64,000 nucleotides of DNA from Nevskiaceae bacterium (GTDB taxonomy: Bacteria; Pseudomonadota; Gammaproteobacteria; Nevskiales; Nevskiaceae): the NCBI GenBank assembly GCA_008012115.1, contig SSEB01000004.1, forward strand, positions 1 to 64,000. The letters run 5' to 3'. This document shows, one piece after another, positions 24,931 through 31,572 of the stretch (position 1 is its first letter; every line of letters starts with the position of its first letter). A program made the position numbers and the translations under genes. The notes below the pieces were generated by a model, which was not told the origin of the DNA, ran no database searches, and was given only the letters and a program-made list of their open reading frames with translations.

Positions 24931-25721
24931 TTCGTGGCTCCGGCGGCGGTGGGCATGGGCAGCGTCAGCAGGTCGGCGGCGGTCTGCTCGCGCGCGATGC
25001 GGATGCCCTGGCGCACGCTCTTGACGTAGCCGCGGTCGAGTTTCTCCCACTTGCCGGTGGCGGCGTTCCAGCGACCGGCGCTGTCGCCGTCGATGGACAG
25101 GTAGAACAGCGCGGTGCGGCCGACGTGCAGAACGTCCGCCGTCTTCCCGTCCACTTCGGCGCGTTCGACACCGAGCGCGCGGCCGTAGTCGGCCTCGATC
25201 TGGTAGGCCTCGAGGATGCGCTTGAACTTCTCCGAGGTGTTGGCCTCGGGGTCGGCCATCAGGCGCTTGAGCGCGTCGATGCGCTCCTTGCGCTCCTGCC
25301 TGAGGAACGGCAGGTCGAGGGCGACGAACTTGTCGAGGCTGTCGAGCATGCGCAGCATCAGCGGCATGATCTCGCGGTCGGTGTTGTCCATCTCGGCGAG
25401 CTGGCGCTGCAGCGACTGCTTCTCGCTGTCCTGCTGGCCCGCGATGTCCTCCAGCTGCTGCGCGTAGACGTTGAGCTGCTGCGCCTGCCAGGTGGCGGCG
25501 CGGTAGCGCTCCAGCATCTGCCGGGTCTGATCGTCCAGCGTGTTGACGCGCTGCTGCGAGGCGCGCGAGGCGCCGTTGGCGGCCTGCGCCGCGTCGATGG
25601 CCTGACCGACCGGGTCGGCGGCCGCCGCCGCCATCACGGCCGCGCCGCAGAGCAGCGCCAGCGCGCCGCCACGACGCGCCAGCGGCGGCGACAGGCGCCA
25701 CCCGCTACCCCGCCAGGTCAT
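24927..25721 (-). CDS. DUF3450 family protein (first gene of TonB-type operon)
   Basis: 264-aa exported coiled-coil protein of the DUF3450 family, a constant partner of ExbB/ExbD/TonB/TPR clusters. After the signal peptide (hydrophobic core ALALLCGAAVMAAAAA), a long helical region runs to about residue 130 and a globular part with the VGRTALFYLSIDGDSAG pattern follows. The ATG at 25721 lies inside element E3, so the first residues, including SGWR, are encoded by the element end. The only visible ribosome site is a weak GGAA. Upstream in-frame codons inside the AT core encode Asn/Ile/Lys-rich residues and were not used. Confidence 0.83.
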   Translation of the reverse strand: MTWRGSGWRLSPPLARRGGALALLCGAAVMAAAAADPVGQAIDAAQAANGASRASQQRVNTLDDQTRQMLERYRAATWQAQQLNVYAQQLEDIAGQQDSEKQSLQRQLAEMDNTDREIMPLMLRMLDSLDKFVALDLPFLRQERKERIDALKRLMADPEANTSEKFKRILEAYQIEADYGRALGVERAEVDGKTADVLHVGRTALFYLSIDGDSAGRWNAATGKWEKLDRGYVKSVRQGIRIAREQTAADLLTLPMPTAAGATK

Positions 25722-25810
25722 TTCCAATCTGTTATATTTTATTTTATGAATTAATTTTTGATAAATATTATATAACATTCTATCTCCTCCATCCGCCGTC
25801 AGCGGGTGGC
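25697..25810. repeat. 114-bp AT-core inverted-repeat element, copy E3
   Basis: Perfect ends GCCACCCGCT (25697-25706) and AGCGGGTGGC (25801-25810). The inner repeat is GTTATAT (25731-25737) and ATATAAC (25770-25776), a compensated variant that keeps pairing. It overlaps the first 25 bp of the DUF3450 gene on the minus strand and ends 33 bp from the hydrolase stop. The AT core is a likely place for the promoter of the whole TonB operon. Confidence 0.93.
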
Positions 25811-25843
25811 TGTGTCAGGCGCCCGGTGGATGCACCGGGGCGT

Positions 25844-26629
25844 TCATTGCGCGCGCGTCACGCGGTGTTCCAGGGGGCGCAGCCAGCTGACGATGCCGTT
25901 GACCATCTCGTCGGTCTCCTCATCGTCGATCACCCAGTGACCGCGGCCCATGTAGTAGCGCTGCGAGGCCGACGGGTACAGCCCGGCCACCTTGCGCACC
26001 ACCGCCGGCGGCGTGAGCTTGTCGTGCTCGGCGCTGATCACGTAGACCGGACAACGCACCGCCGCAGTATCGACCGCGGCAGCGCGGGAAAAATCCAGCG
26101 GCCAGAAACCGATCTCGAACAGCGCGCGCCCCGACTCGTGCACCAGCGAAGCATAGGCGGCACGCTGCTGCTCGACCGGCACCTGGTTGAACGCCGACAC
26201 CTGCGCGCGCTCGAAGCTGGGCTTGTGCGGCTTGCGCCAGAAACCCCAGCGCAACAGCGCGCGCCAGAACGCGACGATGTTGGACCAGGACAGCGCGATG
26301 ATTCCCGCCGGCGGCGCCGGCGTCACCAGCACCAGGGCCAGCGGCCGCGTGCGCGCGGCGAGCTGCTGCGCCAGCAGGCCGCCCATGGAGTGGCCGATAT
26401 AGATCGGCGGCTGCTTGAAGTTCTGCGCGGCGACGTAGTCCTCCAGAAACTTCAGGTAGCTGCGCAGGCTCAGCGCGCCGACGGTCAGCGGCTGGTCGCG
26501 CGTCGGCTCGTGCCCGGGCAGCGTCGGCGCGTGACAGTCGTAGCCGCGCGCGGCCATCAGATCGGTGATGCGCTTCCAGTTGGCGCCGGTGCACCACATG
26601 CCATGAATGAAGACGACGGGATAACCCAT
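25844..26629 (-). CDS. alpha/beta hydrolase
   Basis: 261-aa cytoplasmic hydrolase. The oxyanion segment VVFIHGMWCTG is near residue 6 and the nucleophile elbow GHSMGG near 79. The acid is in ISAEHDKLTPP (about 200) and the catalytic His in YYMGRGHWVIDD (about 227). The ATG at 26629 has GGAA 8 bp upstream. It follows the SDR gene by 47 bp in the same direction, so co-transcription is likely. Substrate unknown; the domain arrangement suits esterases or acyl hydrolases acting on small lipophilic molecules. Confidence 0.87.
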   Translation of the reverse strand: MGYPVVFIHGMWCTGANWKRITDLMAARGYDCHAPTLPGHEPTRDQPLTVGALSLRSYLKFLEDYVAAQNFKQPPIYIGHSMGGLLAQQLAARTRPLALVLVTPAPPAGIIALSWSNIVAFWRALLRWGFWRKPHKPSFERAQVSAFNQVPVEQQRAAYASLVHESGRALFEIGFWPLDFSRAAAVDTAAVRCPVYVISAEHDKLTPPAVVRKVAGLYPSASQRYYMGRGHWVIDDEETDEMVNGIVSWLRPLEHRVTRAQ

Positions 26630-26676
26630 GTTGTTGTTCCAGCCGGTTGCGGTGTAAGGGTAGAGACCGGGCCGTT

Positions 26677-27462
26677 TCAGGACCCGGAGAGTTTCTTGAC
26701 GACGAAGCGGTTGACGAAGGACGGCGAAATCTTGGTCAGCACGTGCATCAGCAGGGTCTGGAGGCCGGGATACCAGTGCACCGGCGTCGCCCACAGCGGT
26801 CGTGTCGCCGCCTTCCACACCACCCGCGCGATGTCCTCGGCGGTGAGACGCACGCCGAGGGCCTTGGCGGACTGCGGCTGGTTCTCGAACTGCCGCACCA
26901 TCGGCGTGTTGACGAACAGCGGCATGATGTCCATGACGCGGATGCCGTGGCGGTCCCACTCGACATTGAGCGACTCGGTGAGGCCGCGCACCGCGAACTT
27001 GGTGGACGAGTACATGCTCAGCGACGGCGCACCATAGATCGCCGAGGCCGAGCACATGCTGATCACGCGCGCGTCCGGCGTCTTGAGCAGATAGGGCAGC
27101 GCCAGGTGACAGCCGTTGACCACGCCCTTGAGATTGACGTCGATCAGGCGGTGATGCTGGGCCAGCGGAATCTGCTCGAAGTCGCCGACATTGGCGATGC
27201 CGGCGTTGTTGAACAGCACGTCGAGGCGGTGCCCGGTGCGCTCCCAGAAGGCCGCGAGCGCGGCGCTGTAGGCGGCGACATCGGTGGTGTCGAGCCGGCC
27301 GATGATGCAATTGTCCTCGCCGAAGCGGTCACGCAGGATGCGCAGACCGGTCTCGTCGAGGTCGTAGAGTCCGAGAAACCAGCCGCGGCTCGCGAACAGT
27401 TCGGCGGTGGCACGGCCGATGCCGGCGGCCGCGCCGGTGATGAAAATGGCGGGTCGATCCAT
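26677..27462 (-). CDS. SDR family oxidoreductase
   Basis: Short-chain dehydrogenase of 261 aa. The dinucleotide motif is TGAAAGIGR (about residues 9-17), the structural motif NNAG near 89, and the catalytic Ser, Tyr and Lys appear in SMCSASAIYGAPSLSMYSSTKFA (about 136-158). The C-terminal 40 residues contain hydrophobic stretches that may touch the membrane. Paired with the downstream alpha/beta hydrolase on the minus strand and divergent from the rhodanese gene. Substrate unknown. Confidence 0.88.
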   Translation of the reverse strand: MDRPAIFITGAAAGIGRATAELFASRGWFLGLYDLDETGLRILRDRFGEDNCIIGRLDTTDVAAYSAALAAFWERTGHRLDVLFNNAGIANVGDFEQIPLAQHHRLIDVNLKGVVNGCHLALPYLLKTPDARVISMCSASAIYGAPSLSMYSSTKFAVRGLTESLNVEWDRHGIRVMDIMPLFVNTPMVRQFENQPQSAKALGVRLTAEDIARVVWKAATRPLWATPVHWYPGLQTLLMHVLTKISPSFVNRFVVKKLSGS

Positions 27463-27555
27463 GAACGTTTTTTGATGATGATCCCTGCGTTAATCTAGCA
27501 CGCGTCGCCGCCGCGCAACGCGGCGCCCCACCGGTAAAATCAACTGGAGAACAAG

Positions 27556-27924
27556 ATGGCGGATCATTCACCCGGCTTCCTCGCCCTGATCGAGGACGCC
27601 CGCAAGCGCATCAAGGAAATCCACGCCCGCGAGCTGCCGGCGCTGCTGCAACGCAACCCCCGGGCAAGGCTGATCGACGTGCGCGAGGAAAGCGAGTTCG
27701 CTGCAGGCCGCGTGCGCGGTGCCGAGTGGCTGGGCAAGGGCGTCATCGAGCGCGACGTCGAGGCCCGTCACCCGGACAAGAGCGAACCGCTGTACCTGTA
27801 CTGCGGTGGCGGCTTCCGCTCGGCGCTGGCCGCCGACAACCTGCAGAAGATGGGCTATACCGACGTCTGGTCGGTGGACGGCGGCTGGCGCGTGCTCAAG
27901 GACCTGCTGCCGGTGGAAAAGTGA
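27556..27924 (+). CDS. rhodanese-like domain protein
   Basis: Single-domain sulfurtransferase-like protein, 122 aa. The pattern RLIDVREESEFAAGRVRGA (about residues 35-53) is followed by the active loop CGGGFRS, with the catalytic Cys near residue 80, then GGW near the end. The ATG has GGAG 8 bp upstream. An N-terminal helical extension of about 25 residues precedes the rhodanese fold. It may handle sulfane sulfur or serve as a protein partner; neither is proven by context. Confidence 0.88.
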   Translation: MADHSPGFLALIEDARKRIKEIHARELPALLQRNPRARLIDVREESEFAAGRVRGAEWLGKGVIERDVEARHPDKSEPLYLYCGGGFRSALAADNLQKMGYTDVWSVDGGWRVLKDLLPVEK

Positions 27925-27984
27925 CTGCATCCCGTTTGCGCCAGAGTCCGTAACTAGCGCACTTCCACGACCCCGGAGATCGTC

Positions 27985-28782
27985 ATGCTCAAACAGTTCC
28001 TGCTCCCTCTGCTGACCGTTGCCGCCGCCACGGTGTCCCTGCCCTCCGCGGCTGCGCCGGTGAGCAAGACCGTCGCCTACGACATCGGCGACACGCATTT
28101 CGAAGGCCGCCTGGTGTACGACAATGCCAGCAAGAAGCTGCGTCCGGCGCTGCTGATGGCGCCCAACTGGCTGGGGCCCACCGAGGCCGCGTTCAAGCAG
28201 GCGCAGGAGATCGCCGGCAAGGATTACGTGATCTTCGTCGCCGACATGTACGGCACCGGCGTGCGCCCCAAGAACACCGATGAGGCTGGTGCCGCCGCCA
28301 AGACCCTGTATGGCGACGGCGCCGCGATGCGCGCGCGCATCGCCAAGGCGCTGGAGGTGATGAAGGCGCAGGCGGGCAAGGCGCCGATCGACCTCAAGCG
28401 CATCGGCGCCATCGGCTTCTGCTTTGGCGGCGCCAACGTGCTCGAGCTGGTGCGCAGCGGCGGCGACGTCGCCGGCGTGGTGACCTTCCACGGCAGCCTG
28501 AAGAAGGTGGCCGGCGGCGACGACCAGCCGATCAAGGCCAAGATCCTTGCGCTGCACGGCGCCGACGATCCCTACGTCAGCGCCGACGAGGTGGCCGGCT
28601 TCGAGAAGGAAATGCGCGACATGCACGCCGACTGGCAGCTGGTGAAGTTCGGCAACACCGTGCACTCCTTCACCGATCCCGATTCGCACATCGCCGGCCA
28701 GGCCGATTACAACCCGGTCTCGGCCAAGCGCGCCTTCCTGATGATGCGCAACTTCTTCACCGAGGTATTCGCTGCGCAATAA
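27985..28782 (+). CDS. dienelactone hydrolase family protein, exported
   Basis: 265-aa hydrolase with a signal peptide (MLKQFLLPLLTVAAATVSLPSAAA), hence probably periplasmic. The active-site motif GFCFGG, with Cys as nucleophile, lies at about residues 144-149; the Asp in LHGADDPYV (about 193) and the His near HSFTDPD (about 231) complete the triad. It follows the rhodanese gene by 60 bp and ends at a strong bidirectional terminator. The true substrate need not be a dienelactone. Confidence 0.88.
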   Translation: MLKQFLLPLLTVAAATVSLPSAAAPVSKTVAYDIGDTHFEGRLVYDNASKKLRPALLMAPNWLGPTEAAFKQAQEIAGKDYVIFVADMYGTGVRPKNTDEAGAAAKTLYGDGAAMRARIAKALEVMKAQAGKAPIDLKRIGAIGFCFGGANVLELVRSGGDVAGVVTFHGSLKKVAGGDDQPIKAKILALHGADDPYVSADEVAGFEKEMRDMHADWQLVKFGNTVHSFTDPDSHIAGQADYNPVSAKRAFLMMRNFFTEVFAAQ

Positions 28783-28806
28783 GCGCCGCGTGGTGCCAAA
28801 AAGCAA

Positions 28807-28836
28807 AGAGCCCCGGGATGACCGGGGCTCTTTTTT
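28807..28836 (+). terminator. Rho-independent terminator, bidirectional
   Basis: Stem AGAGCCCCGG (28807-28816) and CCGGGGCTCT (28822-28831) with a 5-nt loop and a T run to 28836. An A run on the other side makes it work for the converging minus-strand gene too. Confidence 0.93.
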
Positions 28837-28850
28837 GGGTATCGCGCGCC

Positions 28851-29282
28851 TCAGTGCGTCGGACCGCCGAAGAACGGGCCCAGCACCGGGAAATTCGGCA
28901 GAAACTGCTGGCCGTCATTGATCAGCAGCAGGATCAGCGGCGTCAGACTGGCCGAGAGCCCGGTGGCGTCGTTGAACTTGCCGCCGCCGGTGGTGAGGCC
29001 ACCCAGCACCGCGTTGGTGACCGGCGCCAGCGCCACGAAACCCTTGTCGCCCAGTCCGACCAGGGTCGGTCCCAGCGCCGTCAGTCCCGGCGGCGAGGCC
29101 TGGCCGGACAGTGCCGGTCCCAGCACCGGCAGACTGGACACCGTGGTCGACAGGCTTGGCCCCGCCAGCGGCAGCGTGCCCAGCAAGGCCGCGGGCGACA
29201 ACGCCGGTACGGTGGCGGCCGAAGCGAGCGGCGAACTCAGGGCGAATGCGGCAGCGGCGAGGCCGAGCGTGATCTTTTTCAT
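28851..29282 (-). CDS. small secreted protein with PVLGP motifs, function unknown
   Basis: 143-aa exported protein. The signal peptide MKKITLGLAAAAFALSSPLASA is clear, and GGAG lies 5 bp before the ATG. The mature part is rich in Leu, Gly, Pro and Thr and carries PVLGPALSG and PVLGPFFGG motifs. These resemble the repeated PVxGP units of the gene just upstream, so the two are probably distant paralogues. No catalytic residues are evident. It may be a surface or envelope structural protein. Confidence 0.68.
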   Translation of the reverse strand: MKKITLGLAAAAFALSSPLASAATVPALSPAALLGTLPLAGPSLSTTVSSLPVLGPALSGQASPPGLTALGPTLVGLGDKGFVALAPVTNAVLGGLTTGGGKFNDATGLSASLTPLILLLINDGQQFLPNFPVLGPFFGGPTH

Positions 29283-29389
29283 GGGGGCTCCGGAATTCGA
29301 TGAAGGGTGATTCTGGCCCGCATCATGCCACCGCGCGCCGCCGCCGGGTATCGCTCGCGCGCCAGTCGCCGCTGTCGCGGAGGACGGGT

Positions 29390-29887
29390 TCAGGGCAGGC
29401 CGGTGGCCAGCCCACCGAGGATCGGCCCGACCACCGGCACGCCGTTGATCAGCCCCACGACGGTATCGAGGCCGGCCAGGCCCGGTAGCGGCACCACGTA
29501 ACCCGGATCCAGGGTGCCGATGGTGTCGCCCAGCAGCGGGCCGGCGACCGGCACGCCGCGCGTCACGCCGCCGACCGCGCCCACGGCGCCGCCCAGCGGA
29601 CGACCCAGACCCGGCAGCTGGCCGACGACACCGGCCAGCGTCAGGGGCCCGTGGCCGGTGATACCCGGCGTCAGCACCAGGCCGGACAGCGCCGGTCCCA
29701 CAACCGGCAGCGCATGGGTCGCGCCACCCACCGAGCCGAGCGCGCCCACCACGGCCGGACCCAGCACCGGCACGGCGCTCAGCGCCGTCGCGATGACACT
29801 GGGTGCGGTGGACACGGCGGCCTGGCTGATCGGCGCGGCCGCCAGCAGGGCAAGACCGGCGAGCGCGCCGGAGAGTCGCTTGTTCAT
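29390..29887 (-). CDS. small secreted protein with multiple PVxGP repeats, function unknown
   Basis: 165-aa exported protein with signal peptide MNKRLSGALAGLALLAAAPISQA. The mature part is built from imperfect repeats around VPVLGPAVVG, LPVVGPALSG, VPVAGPLLGD and VPVVGPILGG, separated by Gly-rich linkers such as GAVGAVGG. Charged residues are almost absent. The start is ATG 29887 with GGGA upstream. It is tandem with, and similar to, the next gene downstream. The repeats suggest a self-associating or membrane-active envelope protein; that is speculation. Confidence 0.68.
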   Translation of the reverse strand: MNKRLSGALAGLALLAAAPISQAAVSTAPSVIATALSAVPVLGPAVVGALGSVGGATHALPVVGPALSGLVLTPGITGHGPLTLAGVVGQLPGLGRPLGGAVGAVGGVTRGVPVAGPLLGDTIGTLDPGYVVPLPGLAGLDTVVGLINGVPVVGPILGGLATGLP

Positions 29888-30038
29888 GAAAGGGTCCCGT
29901 GACTGGTTGGAATGGCGCTCTGCGGCGCCGTGATTGCACTTTAGTGGCGCGCATCGCCAGCGCCTGTCGGCACGCCCCATGCCCTCGCGTCAGCGCAGGC
30001 TGACGCCAGCCGAATCGCGCATCAGCTGGGGCACACGC

Positions 30039-30536
30039 TCACTCGTAGCGGATCGCCAGCAGCTCCAGCTCGATATCGCCACCCGGCCGCTGCACGCGCA
30101 CCACCTCGCCGACCGCCTTGCCCAGCAGGGCGCGCGCCACCGGCGCATCGACGCTGATCCAGCCGCGGGCGGTGTCGGTCTCGTCGGCACCGACGATGCG
30201 GTAGCGGTAACGTGCATCCTCGGCATCCGCCAGTTCGACCCAGGCGCCGAAGAACACGCGGCCGCGATCCGATGGCGGGCGCTCGACCACCTTCAGCTCG
30301 TCCAGGCGCAGAGTCAGGTACTTGAGCCGCGCGTCGATCTCGCGCAGTTCCTTCTTGCGGTAGATGTATTCGGCGTTCTCGGAACGGTCGCCCTCGGCGG
30401 CGGCGGCGGACAGCGCCTTCACCACCTCCGGCCGGCGCACGCGCCACAGCTGGTCGAATTCGGCCTTGAGGGTCGTGTGGCCCTCCGCCGTGATGTAGGG
30501 CGAACTCTTGGCCTGCGGCGGACGATAACGCGACAT
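30039..30536 (-). CDS. greB: transcription elongation factor GreB
   Basis: Binds RNA polymerase in its secondary channel and stimulates cleavage of backtracked RNA. At 165 aa it is near the usual 158. The N-terminal coiled coil ([29 protein letters not shown]) with the acidic tip [10 protein letters not shown] (about residues 48-57) is present. The C-terminal FKBP-like domain has the [18 protein letters not shown] pattern. The GreB-type [10 protein letters not shown] segment distinguishes it from GreA. It follows the SDR gene on the minus strand after 61 bp. Confidence 0.93.
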   Translation of the reverse strand: MSRYRPPQAKSSPYITAEGHTTLKAEFDQLWRVRRPEVVKALSAAAAEGDRSENAEYIYRKKELREIDARLKYLTLRLDELKVVERPPSDRGRVFFGAWVELADAEDARYRYRIVGADETDTARGWISVDAPVARALLGKAVGEVVRVQRPGGDIELELLAIRYE

Positions 30537-30597
30537 CAGCGCTTCCCGCTCCGCATCCGGATCGCCCTCGCCGCCCCAGCCGCGCGCCACCGGTGCC

Positions 30598-31443
30598 TCA
30601 CAGCGGCAGTTGCGGCGTGTCGTCCGGCACGAAGAAATCGGGCATGAACTTGGTGGTGCCCGGCACCGCGGCGTACTTGGCGAAATCGCGCACGCCGGCG
30701 TCGTACAGCACCAGATCGTCGATGCAGAATTTGCCGGTGAACTCGCGGCTGGGCTTGCACAGGATCGCGTGCGCGGCATCGGCCATGATCTCCGGCGTGC
30801 GCGACTGCTTCATCAGCGCGTCGCCGCCGATCATCTGGATCGCGGCGGTGGCGATGCCGGTGCGCGGCCACAGCGAGTTGGCGGCGATGCCGTCGCGGCG
30901 GAATTCCTCGGCCCAGGCCAGCGTGCACAGGCTCATGCCGTACTTGGCCATGCTGTAAGCCACGTGCGGGCCGAACCACTTCGGCGACATGTCCAGCGGC
31001 GGGCTCAACGTCAGGATGTGCGGATTGGCGGCCTTCTTCAGATGCGGAATGCAGTAGCGCCCGGCCATGTAGGTGCCGCGGGCGTTGATCCCGTTCATCA
31101 GGTCGTACTTCTTCATGTCGGTCTGCAGCGTGCCGGTGAGGCTGATCGCGCTGGCATTGTTGACCAGGATGTCGATGCCGCCGAAGGTCTCGACGGTCTT
31201 CTGCACTGCGGCGGCGAGCTGCGCCTCGTCGCGCAGGTCGCAGAGGATCGGCAGTGCCTTGCCGCCGGCCTTCTCGATGTCCTCGGCGGCGGTGTAGATG
31301 GTGCCGGGCAGCTTGGCGTGCGGCTCCGCGGTCTTGGCGGCGATGGCGACGTTGGCGCCGTCCTGCGCGGCGCGGATGGCGATGGCGAGGCCGATGCCGC
31401 GCGAACCGCCGGTGATGAACAGCGTCTTACCCTTGAGACTCAT
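30598..31443 (-). CDS. SDR family oxidoreductase, HSDL2-like
   Basis: 281-aa NAD(P)-dependent dehydrogenase resembling hydroxysteroid dehydrogenase-like protein 2. It shows [12 protein letters not shown] (about residues 11-22), NNAS near 96, and the catalytic pair in YSMAKYG (about 167-173). The family-typical [13 protein letters not shown] segment and a C-terminal [10 protein letters not shown] strand are present. Its start lies 129 bp after the stop of the RND-CNB exporter on the same strand. Lipid or acyl chain metabolism is likely from the family, substrate unknown. Confidence 0.88.
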   Translation of the reverse strand: MSLKGKTLFITGGSRGIGLAIAIRAAQDGANVAIAAKTAEPHAKLPGTIYTAAEDIEKAGGKALPILCDLRDEAQLAAAVQKTVETFGGIDILVNNASAISLTGTLQTDMKKYDLMNGINARGTYMAGRYCIPHLKKAANPHILTLSPPLDMSPKWFGPHVAYSMAKYGMSLCTLAWAEEFRRDGIAANSLWPRTGIATAAIQMIGGDALMKQSRTPEIMADAAHAILCKPSREFTGKFCIDDLVLYDAGVRDFAKYAAVPGTTKFMPDFFVPDDTPQLPL

Positions 31444-31572
31444 GACGGACTCCGATGCTGGAAACGGTGCGCCGGAGATACCCGATCCCCTGCGCGGGCC
31501 GCAATCTTAAGACGTCCGCACAGGCGCCGCACCGAAAAGCGGGATTACCGGGAAATGTGCTTTACCCGGCGT

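Noticed and set aside
25721-25778. Extension of the DUF3450 protein to a start at 25778 inside the AT core
   Set aside because: It would add Asn/Ile/Lys/Tyr-rich residues before the signal peptide, encoded by the element core.
25697-25810. Target-site duplications flanking the 114-bp elements
   Set aside because: Flanks of all copies were compared by eye and no consistent direct repeat was found.
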